Below are positions 23,399-32,374 of a DNA stretch of 64,000 bases, one piece after another; within the stretch, counting starts at the first letter, position 1; every line of letters starts with the position of its first letter. This DNA is from WHSW01 sp963729075 (GTDB taxonomy: Bacteria > Actinomycetota > Thermoleophilia > Solirubrobacterales > 70-9): contig CAVSMU010000003.1 in the NCBI GenBank assembly GCA_963729075.1, positions 310,001 to 374,000 on the forward strand, in the 5' to 3' direction. Made by a program: the position numbers and the translations under genes. The notes beneath the pieces are model-generated. The model had not been told where the DNA came from. It saw only the letters and a program-made list of their open reading frames with translations, and made no database searches.

Positions 23399-24241
23399 AT
23401 GGCGGCTCCGAGCTCGCGCATCTTTGCGCCCGGCCTGCTTTCCGGCCAGGTCTGCCTGGTCTCCGGAGCCGGCACGGGGCTCGGGAAGGCGTCCGCGCTC
23501 GAGCTGGCGCGGCTCGGCGCGACCGTGATCGGCTGCGGGCGGCGCTCCGAGCCACTTGCGGGGATGGTCGCCGAGGTGGAGGCGGCGGGGGGCAGCGCGG
23601 AGTCCGAGGCGATGGACATCCGCGACGACGAGGCGGTCGAGCGGCTCGTCGATGGCGTGCTCGAGCGCCACGGGCGGCTGGATCTGCTGGTCAACAACGC
23701 GGGCGGCCAGTTCCTGAGCCCGGCGGAGGCGATCTCCCCGAAGGGCTTTCGGACCGTGATCGAGCTCAACGTCACCGGGACCTGGCTCATGACCCATGCC
23801 GCCGCGACCAAGGCGTTCATACCGCAGGGGCGCGGCAAGGTGCTCAGCGTCACCCTCTCCCCCCACCACGGGATGCCCGGCATGGTCCACTCGGGCGCCG
23901 CGCGAGCCGCGGTGGAGAACATGATGCGCACGCTCTCGGTCGAGTGGTCGCGGTTCGGGATCACCCTGGTGGCGCTCGCCGCCGGGCAGTTCGGCACCGA
24001 GACGATGCGGACCAAGTACCCGAAGGAGGTCGTCGAGGCCGTGCCGGGCACGGTCCCGCTCGGCCGGCTCGGCACCGAGGAGGAGTGGGGGTGGTTGGTG
24101 GCCTACCTCGCCTCCCCGGCCGGCGATTTCTTCTCCGGCACCGTGATCACCCTCGACGGCGCCCGCGACAACTGGTTCGGCTCCTGGCCCCCGGGCGGCT
24201 CCGGCGAGCCCCCGGCCGAGGAACGTAAGCCGCCACGCTGA
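23399..24241 (+). CDS. SDR-family oxidoreductase lacking the catalytic Tyr/Lys pair
   Basis: A 280-residue short-chain dehydrogenase fold. The cofactor motif GAGTGLGKA and the NNAG motif are intact. Where classical SDRs have YxxxK, this protein has HSGAARAAVENM, i.e. His and Arg. Loss of the tyrosine at this position is a known feature of the 2,4-dienoyl-CoA reductase/trans-2-enoyl-CoA reductase branch, whose members use other residues, so an NADPH-dependent dienoyl-CoA reductase is a reasonable guess. This fits the acyl-CoA genes elsewhere in the window. The C-terminal LASPAGDFFSGTVITLDGA is typical SDR. The Pro-rich tail is unremarkable. Confidence 0.85.
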   Translation: MAAPSSRIFAPGLLSGQVCLVSGAGTGLGKASALELARLGATVIGCGRRSEPLAGMVAEVEAAGGSAESEAMDIRDDEAVERLVDGVLERHGRLDLLVNNAGGQFLSPAEAISPKGFRTVIELNVTGTWLMTHAAATKAFIPQGRGKVLSVTLSPHHGMPGMVHSGAARAAVENMMRTLSVEWSRFGITLVALAAGQFGTETMRTKYPKEVVEAVPGTVPLGRLGTEEEWGWLVAYLASPAGDFFSGTVITLDGARDNWFGSWPPGGSGEPPAEERKPPR

Positions 24242-24302
24242 CGTACGAGTTCCGCCACGCCCCGCGCGCCACTCGCGCGCGCCCGGGCGCGACCCTGGCC
24301 CC

Positions 24303-25265
24303 ATGCCCGGCGAGCCGCAGATTGACTCCGATATGCGGACACAATCGACGGCTCGTCCGAAGGAGGTCGAGCTGGCGCTCCTCGCAGAACGCCAGCATGG
24401 TGTGGTGGCGCGGTGGCAGCTGCTCGCACGCGGCTTCGAACCTGGAGCTGTCACCAGGCGCATCGAGCGGCGACGCCTGCACGTCGTCCACCGCGGCGTC
24501 TACGCGGTCGGACACCCGGTCCTGACGCCGGAGGGCCGGTGGATGGCAGCGGTGCTCGCCGGCGGCCCGGGGAGCACGCTCAGCCACCGGTCCGCGGCCG
24601 CCCTCCACGGCGTGATCGAGGCAGGTCGAACGGTCGCCGACGTGACGGCCCCGACGCGACGCTCGTCCCGTCCGGGGATCGACCTGCACGAGGGTGTCCT
24701 GCCCGAGGACGAGCGAACAATCCACGACGGGATCCCGGTCACGACGGTCGCCCGGACCCTGCTCGACCTCGCCACGGTGCTCGACGACGAGCGTCTGGCT
24801 CAGGCGGTCGGCAAGGCCGAGGCATTGGGGCTCGGCGACACGACGTCGCTTCCTGATCTCATGTGCCGATATCCGAGCCGTCGCGGCGCGGTCGCCCTGC
24901 GGGCGATCCTCGCCGACGCGCGCATCGGCATGGACCTCGCCCGCTCCGAGCTGGAGATCCGCTTCCTCGCCTTCCTACGTGACCGCGACCTACCCCGCCC
25001 CGAGGTCAACGTCCCGATCACGGCGCGTGGGAGGAGGATCGTGGTCGATTGCCTGTGGCGAGAGGCACGGCTCGTCGTCGAGCTCGACAGCCGTGCCCAC
25101 CATTCGGGCTGGAGGGCAGCCGACGCGGATCGAGCGCGCGACTTCGCCCTCGTTGCTGCAGGGATGCGCACGGCGCGTGTGACCTGGCGCCGCCTCCACC
25201 AGGACGCGGGCAGGCTCGAGGCCGAGCTCCGTGCTGTCCTGGACGCCGGCGCCCCGCGCCCCTAG
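24303..25265 (+). CDS. AbiEi-like winged-helix + DUF559 (Vsr-like) domain protein
   Basis: A 320-residue protein of a group common in actinobacteria. The N-terminal part (about 20-85) is a winged-helix like type IV antitoxin AbiEi (GVVARWQLLARGFEPGAVTR, HRGVYAVGH). The middle holds IPVTTVARTLLDLATVL. The C-terminal 100 residues resemble the DUF559/very-short-patch-repair nuclease fold (VDCLWREARLVVELDSRAHH, then RDFALVAAGMRTARVTW). No AbiEii nucleotidyltransferase toxin is next to it, so it is likely a solitary protein. The start could also be ATG 24333. The stop overlaps the convergent SDR gene by four bases. Confidence 0.8.
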   Translation: MPGEPQIDSDMRTQSTARPKEVELALLAERQHGVVARWQLLARGFEPGAVTRRIERRRLHVVHRGVYAVGHPVLTPEGRWMAAVLAGGPGSTLSHRSAAALHGVIEAGRTVADVTAPTRRSSRPGIDLHEGVLPEDERTIHDGIPVTTVARTLLDLATVLDDERLAQAVGKAEALGLGDTTSLPDLMCRYPSRRGAVALRAILADARIGMDLARSELEIRFLAFLRDRDLPRPEVNVPITARGRRIVVDCLWREARLVVELDSRAHHSGWRAADADRARDFALVAAGMRTARVTWRRLHQDAGRLEAELRAVLDAGAPRP

Positions 25266-26092
25266 GTGAACATCCCCCCGAACTGGCCGCCCGTGACGTT
25301 GATGACCTGTCCGTGGACGTAGTCCGCGAGGCCCGAGCAGAGGAACAGCACCGGTCCGGCCGCCTCCTCGGGTTGGGCGGGGCGGCCGAGCGGGATGACC
25401 ATCGTCGCCATCGCCCGCATCTGCTCGGGGATGCCCAGGTCGACCTTCTCGCCGCTGGCGGTCTCGAGCTGCTCCCCCTTTTCCTTGGCCTGGGTGAGCC
25501 TGGTCTCGACGAAGCCGAAGGCGACCGCGTTGCAGTTGATCTTGAACTGGCCCCACTCCTTGGCCAGCGTCTTCGTCATCCCGACGACCCCGGCCTTTGC
25601 CGCCGAGTAGTTGACCTGCCCGGCGTTGCCCATCGTGCCCGAGATCGAGGAGACGTTGACGAGCTTGCGGAACACCTCCTTGCCCTCCGCCTGCTCGGCC
25701 TTGGCCGCATCGCGCCAGTGCGGGGCGATCGCCCGTGTGACGCGGAAGGGGACGATCGTGTGGATGTCGAGCATCGCCTGGAACTGCTCGTCGGTCATGC
25801 GGTGCACCACGCCGTCCCAGGTGTAGCCGGCGTTGTTGACCACGATGTCGACGGCGCCGAAGGCCTCGATCGCCGTGGAGACGAGCCCGTCGGGCACGTC
25901 CGGGCTCGTGAGGTCGCCGGCGAACACCGCGGTCTCGCCGTCGATCTCGCCCGCGGCCTGCTCGGCCACGTCGCCGTCGATGTCGTTGATCAGCACCTTG
26001 GCGCCCTCGCGAACGAACAGCTCCGCGGTGGCGCGGCCGATCCCGCGCGCCGAGCCGGTGACGATCGCCGCCTTGCCGTCAAGCAGTCCCAT
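25262..26092 (-). CDS. SDR-family oxidoreductase (FabG-like)
   Basis: A 276-residue classical short-chain dehydrogenase. It has TGSARGIGRA (cofactor loop), NNAGYTWDG, catalytic Ser in VNVSSISGTMG and the YSAAKAG catalytic Tyr/Lys pair. It resembles 3-oxoacyl-ACP/CoA reductases and could act as a 3-hydroxyacyl-CoA dehydrogenase. An insert around residues 130-145 (AKAEQAEGKE) and another near 200 (TQAKEKGEQLETASGEKVDL) are longer than in FabG. ATG 26092 is preferred; a TTG three codons upstream (26101) is possible. Confidence 0.92.
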   Translation of the reverse strand: MGLLDGKAAIVTGSARGIGRATAELFVREGAKVLINDIDGDVAEQAAGEIDGETAVFAGDLTSPDVPDGLVSTAIEAFGAVDIVVNNAGYTWDGVVHRMTDEQFQAMLDIHTIVPFRVTRAIAPHWRDAAKAEQAEGKEVFRKLVNVSSISGTMGNAGQVNYSAAKAGVVGMTKTLAKEWGQFKINCNAVAFGFVETRLTQAKEKGEQLETASGEKVDLGIPEQMRAMATMVIPLGRPAQPEEAAGPVLFLCSGLADYVHGQVINVTGGQFGGMFT

Positions 26093-26253
26093 CTTCTTCA
26101 AACACTCCCACTTCGATTTCTGCGTCCGGTGTAAGCGCCGGGACTCTACGCGACCGTGTCGGCCCCGGCGCCAACCGGCCCGCGTCTCAGCAAGCGCTTG
26201 CGCTGGCCCCCCAAGTGCGGGAGGGTGGGTGCTCCCGATTCGGAGGTGCGCGG

Positions 26254-28479
26254 ATGGAGCGGAGCAGAAACTTGGCGGCTCGCGCCGGGCGCTGGAGTGC
26301 CACGCATCGGCGGATCGCGATCGCGGGTTGGTTCGCCTTCGTGATCCTGGCGTTGCTGCTCGGCAGCGCGATCGGCGTCGAGGAGATCAAGGACGAGGAC
26401 AGCGGCGTCGGTGAGGCGCGCGAAGCCGATCGGGCGGTGGCCGAGGCGTTTCCCGACAACCCGGGGGAGACCGTGCTCGTGCAGAGCCGGAGCGGGGTGA
26501 CCGCCGATCAGCCGGAATTCCGGGCCGTGGTCGATGACGCCGTTTCCCAGCTCGAGTCGACCGAGAACGTCATCGACGTCGAAAGCCCCTACTCCGCCGG
26601 CACCGAGGGCGGGATCTCGCAGGACGGCACATCGGCGCTGATCACGTTCGAGATCCCGGATCCGGGCGACGACGCGGATGTCACGGCCGAGGACCTGGTC
26701 GAGGCGCCGCTTGCGACGGTCGCCGCGCTCGGCGAGGCCCATCCCGATTTCCGGGTCGAGGAGTTCGGTGACGCCAGCGCCGGCAAGGCGCTCAGCGAGT
26801 CGTTCGAGGACGACTTCCAGAAGGCGGAGGTGACCTCGGTCCCGATCACATTGATCATCCTCCTGCTCGCTTTCGGCGCTGTGGTCGCGGCGCTGGTGCC
26901 GCTGGTCCTGGCGGCGACGGCCGTGGCGGCGGCGATTGGGCTGCTCGGCCCACTGAGCCTGATCTGGCCGCTCGATCAGTCGGCGACCTCGGTGGTCCTG
27001 CTGGTCGGCCTCGCCGTCGGGGTCGACTACTCGATGTTCTATTTGCGGCGGGAACGCGAAGAGCGAGCACGCGGGAACGAGGCGGAGGCCTCGCTTGCAG
27101 CCGCTGCGGCGACCTCGGGGCGCGCGGTGCTCGTCTCCGGCGTGACCGTGGCGATCTCCATGGCGGGGATGTTCCTCGCCGGCGCCGCGACCTTCACGTC
27201 CTTCGCGGTCGGAACGATCACCGTCGTCGCGATCGCGGTCGTCGGCTCGCTCACGGTCCTGCCGGCGATCCTCTCCTGGCTCGGAGACCGCGTCAACAAG
27301 GGAAAGATCCCATTCCTGCCCTCGCCCGAGGAGCGCGCGACGCGGGAATCACGGGTCTGGTCGGCGATCCTCACCCCGGTTCTGCGCCGGCCGGTGGTCG
27401 CGGCGGTGGCGTCGACGGCGGTGCTGCTCGTGCTCGCGATCCCGGTGCTGAACCTCAAGATGGCGGTGCCGGGCATCGAGACCCTGCCACAGGACCTCGA
27501 GGTCATCCAGACCTACGACCGCATCCAGGCCGCATTCCCCGGTAACCAGATCCCGGCGGTGGTCGTGATCGAGCAAGGGGACGCCGCCGACGTCGAGCTG
27601 ACGATCGCGGTCCACAACCTCCGCGAGGCGGTCGAGGCCAACGACCTGTTCGAGCCGCCGGTGACCGTTGAGTTCAGCGCCGACCACTCGGTCGCCATGG
27701 TCGACGTGCCGATAGTCGGCGACGGCACCAACGACCAGTCGTACGCCGCGCTCGCTGAGCTCCGCGACGAGATCATTCCGGCGACCGTCGAGCCGACTGG
27801 GGCCGAGGCGAACGTCACCGGCTTCACGGCCGGCTCGAACGACTTCAACGAGCTGATGGAGACCCGAGTGCCGATCGTGTTCGCCTTCGTGCTCGGCTTC
27901 GCCTTCCTCCTGCTGCTCGCGACGTTCCGCTCGATCGTGATCCCGCTCAAGGCGATCGTGCTCAACCTGCTCTCGGTCGGGGCGGCCTACGGGATCGTGG
28001 TCTGGATCTTCCAGGAGGGCCATCTCGAGTCGCTGCTCGGCTTCGAGTCGACCGGCGCGATCACCTCATGGCTGCCGCTGTTCCTGTTCGTGCTCCTGTT
28101 CGGCCTGTCGATGGACTACCACGTGTTCATTCTCAGCCGCGTGCGCGAGCTCTACGACCGCGGGATGTCGACCGAGGCCGCGGTCAGCGACGGGATCAAG
28201 CACACCGCGGCCGTCGTGACCGCGGCCGCGGCGGTGATGATCGCGGTGTTCGCGATCTTCGCCACCCTGTCGGCGATCGAGTTCAAGCAGTTCGGCGTCG
28301 GGCTCGCCGCCGCCGTGCTGATCGACGCGACGATCATCCGCGGGGTGCTGCTGCCGGCGACGATGACCCTGCTCGGCGACTGGAACTGGTACCTGCCGCG
28401 CTCGCTCGGCTGGCTGCCGAAGATCGGGATCGGCGAGCGGCCCGGCCCCGAGCCCGGCGCGAAGCCGACCCGCGCCTAA
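26254..28479 (+). CDS. MMPL family RND-type transporter
   Basis: A 741-residue membrane transporter of the MMPL family. It has twelve predicted spans in two halves, each with a large extracytoplasmic loop (about residues 45-200 and 420-550). Conserved segments are VGLAVGVDYSMFYLRREREE in the first half and LFGLSMDYHVFILSRVREL in the second, bearing the Asp-Tyr residues of the proton relay. MMPL proteins export lipids, glycolipids or drugs using the proton gradient. ATG 26254 has a GGAGG RBS 8 bases upstream. It stands alone; no lipid-synthesis cluster is adjacent, so the substrate is unknown. Confidence 0.92.
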   Translation: MERSRNLAARAGRWSATHRRIAIAGWFAFVILALLLGSAIGVEEIKDEDSGVGEAREADRAVAEAFPDNPGETVLVQSRSGVTADQPEFRAVVDDAVSQLESTENVIDVESPYSAGTEGGISQDGTSALITFEIPDPGDDADVTAEDLVEAPLATVAALGEAHPDFRVEEFGDASAGKALSESFEDDFQKAEVTSVPITLIILLLAFGAVVAALVPLVLAATAVAAAIGLLGPLSLIWPLDQSATSVVLLVGLAVGVDYSMFYLRREREERARGNEAEASLAAAAATSGRAVLVSGVTVAISMAGMFLAGAATFTSFAVGTITVVAIAVVGSLTVLPAILSWLGDRVNKGKIPFLPSPEERATRESRVWSAILTPVLRRPVVAAVASTAVLLVLAIPVLNLKMAVPGIETLPQDLEVIQTYDRIQAAFPGNQIPAVVVIEQGDAADVELTIAVHNLREAVEANDLFEPPVTVEFSADHSVAMVDVPIVGDGTNDQSYAALAELRDEIIPATVEPTGAEANVTGFTAGSNDFNELMETRVPIVFAFVLGFAFLLLLATFRSIVIPLKAIVLNLLSVGAAYGIVVWIFQEGHLESLLGFESTGAITSWLPLFLFVLLFGLSMDYHVFILSRVRELYDRGMSTEAAVSDGIKHTAAVVTAAAAVMIAVFAIFATLSAIEFKQFGVGLAAAVLIDATIIRGVLLPATMTLLGDWNWYLPRSLGWLPKIGIGERPGPEPGAKPTRA

Positions 28480-28502
28480 CGGGGAGTCAATTGCCCTAGC
28501 CC

Positions 28503-29605
28503 CTACGCGCAGCCCACTGACGCCCGCACCGCGCCCACCTGGCCAATCAGCTCGGCGGCCTCGGCGGCGTCGATCCTCTTGCCCGTCTGGGCCCGGGCCT
28601 GGTTGGCGAATGCGCCGAGCTTGCCGCACGCCCCCGCGAGCCGACCGGCGTCGAGTTTTCGCTGCGCGCCGCCCAGCTTCGCGAGCAGGCTGCGCTCGAT
28701 CCCGTGCGGCAGCCCGAGCTCCTCGACCTCGCCGATCAGCTCGGCGACCGTCGGGCCGTCGACCGCGATCCCCGACGGCCCGCTGGCGCCGGAGATGAAG
28801 CTCTGGTCGATTCCGGTGCCATCGAGGTTGGCGCGCCCGATCGTGCCGGTGGCGTTGTTCGTCCAGTAGAGGTGGACAGCGTCGACCGCGACCTCGAGCG
28901 GGCCGCTCGCGCCGGAGATGAAGCTCTGGTCGACGCCCGAGCCGTCGAGGTTGGCGCGCCCGATCCTGTTGCTGCCGGTGGCCGTCCAGTAGATGTGCGC
29001 GCCGTCGACCACGATCGCGACCGGGGCGACCGGGCCGCTGATGCCGGTGATGAAGTCGTTGTCGACGTCGTGCCGTCGAGGTTCGCGCGCCCGATCGAGT
29101 TGGTGAGGTTGTTCGCCCAGTAGACGTGAGCACCGTCGACCGCCACGTCGGTGGCGCCACCGGTGCCGATGATGAACTCGTGATCGACGCCCGAGCCGTC
29201 GAGGTTGGCGCGCCCGATCGTGTTCGCGAACGGGTTCGTCCAGTAGATGTGCGCGCCGTCGACCGCCACCCCCCTGATCTGGGTGCTGCCCGTGATGAAG
29301 CTCTGCTTGGCGTCCGAGCCGTCGAGGTCCGCCCGCCCGATCCCGTTGATGTTGAAGTTCGCCCAGTAGACGTGTGAGCCGTCTACCGTCAGCCCGACCG
29401 GATCGCTGGCGCCGCCGATGAGGCTCTGGTCGACGCCCGAGCCGTCGAGGTTGGCGCGAGCGATCGTGCCGGTGTTGAAGTTCGCCCAGTAGACGAAGGC
29501 ATCGGCGCGGGCAACCAGCGCGAGCGTCGCCACGGCCGCCGTCGCGAGCGCCAGCAACGCTCGGCGAAAGCGGGAGCTGTTACAAACGTTGCGACCGAGA
29601 GTCAT
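28503..29605 (-). CDS. Secreted YWxN beta-propeller-like repeat protein (frameshifted)
   Basis: ATG 29605 starts a signal peptide (LLALATAAVATLALVARADA), followed by about seven 43-residue repeats of the form HVYWANxxxxxIGRANLDGS, GVDQSFIxGASxPxxVAVDG. These resemble LDL-receptor YWTD or NHL propeller blades. The frame breaks at about 29070, where GGCACGACGTC lacks one base compared with the other repeats, and resumes for two more blades. The C-terminal 85 residues (PTVAELIGEVEELGLPHGIE to ASVGCA) form a helical domain ending in Cys, a common C-terminus in secreted actinobacterial proteins. The corrected length is about 367 residues. Function unknown, probably extracellular binding. Confidence 0.75.
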
Positions 29606-29755
29606 CACGACGCGTGCCCGATCACGAGGCCCCAGTATCCCATTCTCGGCCGGGTGCGAGCGTCGCGTTTCCAAGTCGATCGAGTGCGGAAGGTCACACC
29701 CCGGATCCAGCCGGCCTGAGAGTCTCGGCGCAGCTAACGACTCGGGGGTGTCTCG

Positions 29756-30277
29756 ATGGAGAATTCGTCAGGAGCAAAGCTGGGGTCGTCGCGCCGTGTG
29801 CGCTGGCTGGTGTTGGGGCTGGCAGTCGCGACACTCGGCGTTGCCGCCTGCGGCGGTGATGACGGAGACGAAAGCGAGGCGACGACGACCACCGCTGTCG
29901 ACACCGACTCCGCCGACGCCGGAGAAGGAAGCGAGAAGATCGTCATCGAGACGCACATCACGTTCAGGCCTGAAGGGGCCACGGGCGAGGTCCTCAGCGG
30001 CTCCACCATCGGCGACTCGCCCTTCTGCCCCGGTGGCACGTTCAGCGACACCAGAGGGAGCGACGCCTGGTTCGTCGAGAAGACCCTTGACTGCCCCGAC
30101 GGCAGCCTCAGGATCGGCTTCAGCCCGGGCGAGCCGGTGAATCACAAGCAGACCGGCCCATGGGAGGCCCTCGGCGGAACCGACGCCTTCGAGGGCCTAC
30201 AGGGAGACGGTGAGATGGAGGTGACCGGAAGCGGCGGCGAAGGTCGCGAGACGTTCACCGGGACGGTTGAGCAGTAG
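29756..30277 (+). CDS. Lipoprotein with allene-oxide-cyclase-barrel-like C-terminus
   Basis: A 173-residue predicted lipoprotein. A basic N-terminus, hydrophobic segment and lipobox (ATLGVAAC, Cys at residue 32) are followed by an acidic/Thr-rich linker (DDGDESEATTTT). The folded part has a conserved end (WEALGGTDAFEGLQGDGEME) like the closing strands of small AOC-type beta-barrels ('GGTGAFxGLxGxG'). Two cysteines (FCPGG, DCPDG) may form a disulfide. Enzymatic activity is not implied. It is flanked by two other exported proteins and transcribed on the opposite strand to both. Confidence 0.65.
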   Translation: MENSSGAKLGSSRRVRWLVLGLAVATLGVAACGGDDGDESEATTTTAVDTDSADAGEGSEKIVIETHITFRPEGATGEVLSGSTIGDSPFCPGGTFSDTRGSDAWFVEKTLDCPDGSLRIGFSPGEPVNHKQTGPWEALGGTDAFEGLQGDGEMEVTGSGGEGRETFTGTVEQ

Positions 30278-30344
30278 CCAGCGTGCTCCCGGAGTAGGAC
30301 GAAACGAACAAATCACCGACCTCGGCGATCGCCGGGCAGCGGCG

Positions 30345-31113
30345 TCACCCTTCGGGAAAGGGTCCGATCAGCTCGATCTGGTTCTCCTGCTCGCACGTCC
30401 CGACGACAGCGAAGTCAGTGCCCCGTTGACCGTTGCACACGTCGTGCGAGGGCTCCTCGGGTGGGGGGTTCGGAAGCGGGACCGGAGGAGGCGGGTTGTC
30501 GCCCAGCAACCGGTCGTCGCCCTCTCCGCCGAGCAGCACGTCGCTGCCGAAGTTGCCGACGAGGTCGTCGCCGCCTTCGCCGCCCCGGACGAGGTCGTCG
30601 GCCGGACCGCCGAAGAGGGCGTCGTCGCCCGCATCGCCGTCGACACTGGTCCTTGTCCATCTGGCCCGTGGCGAAGTCGTCCCCGGCGCCCGCGCTCATC
30701 ACGTCGGCGCCGCCCTCGCCGAACAGCTGGTCGTCGCCGCCGCCGCCGAGGATGTGGTCGCGGCCGCCCGGCACGTTCATGCCGGCGGGGAAGCCGAGCA
30801 AGATGGACTCGGCCGTGTCGCCGATGACGAAGTCGTTCCCCGTACCGGCGTCGAGCCTATCGTCGCCCTCCCCGCCGCAGATCTGGTCGTCTCCGCCGAG
30901 GCCCGCGACAAAGTCGTTTCCCGCGCCGGCGAGGATGACGTCGGGGCCCTCGGTGCCCAAGATGCGGTCGTTGCCGTCCGTGCCGACGATGGTTGCCTCC
31001 TCGGCCTCGAAGATCAGCAGGCACGGATCGGGCGAAGTCTGCGCCGTCGTCACGCCCGGGAGCAGCAGCGAGACTACAAGTGCCGTGATGGCGATGAGCG
31101 CGGTCCTGAGCAT
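30345..31113 (-). CDS. Secreted RTX-like calcium-binding repeat protein (frameshifted)
   Basis: ATG 31113 begins a signal peptide (LRTALIAITALVVSLLLPG). The mature part has many Gly/Asp nonapeptides of the hemolysin type (GGEGDDRLD, GGGGDDQLFG), which form a calcium-bound parallel beta-roll. The frame breaks near 30645 (GACCAGTGTCGAC), and the repeats continue in the next frame (GGEGDDRLLGDN) to a Pro-rich linker and the C-terminus ending GPFPEG at 30345. The corrected length is about 256 residues. Cysteines in LICGGEG-like and VCNGQRGTD segments may cross-link. Probably a cell-surface or secreted protein; no type I secretion genes are nearby, and the Sec signal suggests another route. Confidence 0.7.
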
Positions 31114-31210
31114 GGTCACCTCCGCTTGGCGGCTGGTACCCACCCACCCTACTGCCGGATCACCACCGCTGGGCTTGACACGCACGCCCACGGTCAGCGA
31201 GCATCCACCT

Positions 31211-32359
31211 GTGACTTGCGGTAGGCGGACAGCTTGCCTGCTCGTCGTGATCGCGGTCACGATCGTCGTAGGCGGCGGGCAGACGGCAAGCGCAGCGACC
31301 CCGAGCGGCAAGAAGATCACGCGGACCGTACGTGCGCTGACCGAGAAGTACCCGGTGCGCTCCACGCTGTTCGGCGTCTGGAAGGACGGCCGGAGGCTGG
31401 CCAGCGGCGCGTTCGGCGAGTCGAGGCCCGGAGTGGTGGCGACGAGGGCCGATCACTTTCGGATCGGCAACATCACGGAGTCGCTTACGGTGACGCTGCT
31501 CCTGCAGCTCGTCGACGACGGGCGCCTGAGCCTCGATGATCCGCTCTCGAACTGGTTCCCGAGCCTGCCCGGCGCGCAGCAGGTCACGCTCGGGATGCTC
31601 GCCCGAAGCACCGCGGGCTATGCCGACTACGTCACGACCCCCGAGTTCGATGACGCGTTCAACGCCAACCCGTTTCGGAGCTGGGAGGTCTCGGAGCTGC
31701 TCAGCCTCGCCTTCGCCCAGCCGCCGCTGTTCGCCCCGGGAACGAGCTGGGCGTTCTCCGACACCAACTTCCTGCTCCTGGGAAAGGTCCTGCGACGCGC
31801 CACCGGAAGGCCCGTCGACCGGCTGCTGCGCCAGCGGATCTGGAGCGAGCTCGGCATGAACGAGACCGAGATGCGCGTCGGCCCCCACATTCCGGCGCCG
31901 GTCATGCACGGCTACAGCAGGGACCGTGGCCGCTACGAGGACACCACTCGCTGGTCGGTGTCGTGGGCGAGGTACACGGGAAACATGACCTCCACCCTCG
32001 GCGACATGGGCAGGTGGGTCGAGGCGCTCGGCACGGGGTCGCTGCTCTCGCGCCGATCCCACGCGCTGCAGGTCGGGCCGCAGAACGTCGGCCTTGGACC
32101 GCTGACCACGAACCAGTACTACGGGATGGGCCTCATCGTGGGCAACGGCTGGATCGGCGCCAACCCGCAGCTGCTCGGCTACAACGGGGTCATCAGCTAC
32201 CTACCCGCCAAGCGAGCGGCAGTGGTGGTGTCCGCCACCCAGGGGCCCGGGGGCAAGCCCACGACGGCTTACGCCTCGGCCATCTTCAACCGCATCGGAA
32301 GGCTGCTAGCGCCCAAGCAGCCGCCGAATCTGCAGGTCTGCCCGCGCCCTCCCTGCTGA
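31211..32359 (+). CDS. Serine-hydrolase/beta-lactamase fold protein with degenerate active site
   Basis: A 382-residue secreted protein (signal peptide CLLVVIAVTIVVGGGQTASA) with the class C beta-lactamase/DD-peptidase fold. In active relatives the nucleophile motif is SxxK ('FRIGSVTKTFTA'). Here the same position reads FRIGNITESLTV, so both the Ser and the Lys are changed. The YxN motif is SDTNFLLLG preceded by Phe instead of Tyr, and the HxG motif is replaced by YNGV. The rest of the fold is well kept (LLQLVDDGRLSLDDPLSNW, LGKVLRRATGRPVDRLL). This points to a pseudoenzyme, perhaps peptidoglycan-binding. GTG 31211 is the most likely start. Confidence 0.82.
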   Translation: MTCGRRTACLLVVIAVTIVVGGGQTASAATPSGKKITRTVRALTEKYPVRSTLFGVWKDGRRLASGAFGESRPGVVATRADHFRIGNITESLTVTLLLQLVDDGRLSLDDPLSNWFPSLPGAQQVTLGMLARSTAGYADYVTTPEFDDAFNANPFRSWEVSELLSLAFAQPPLFAPGTSWAFSDTNFLLLGKVLRRATGRPVDRLLRQRIWSELGMNETEMRVGPHIPAPVMHGYSRDRGRYEDTTRWSVSWARYTGNMTSTLGDMGRWVEALGTGSLLSRRSHALQVGPQNVGLGPLTTNQYYGMGLIVGNGWIGANPQLLGYNGVISYLPAKRAAVVVSATQGPGGKPTTAYASAIFNRIGRLLAPKQPPNLQVCPRPPC

Positions 32360-32374
32360 ATCGCGCTCGTTCGG

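Noticed and set aside
24303..25265. A type IV toxin-antitoxin pair
   Set aside because: Only the AbiEi-like/DUF559 protein is present; the neighbour is a convergent SDR and not a nucleotidyltransferase toxin.
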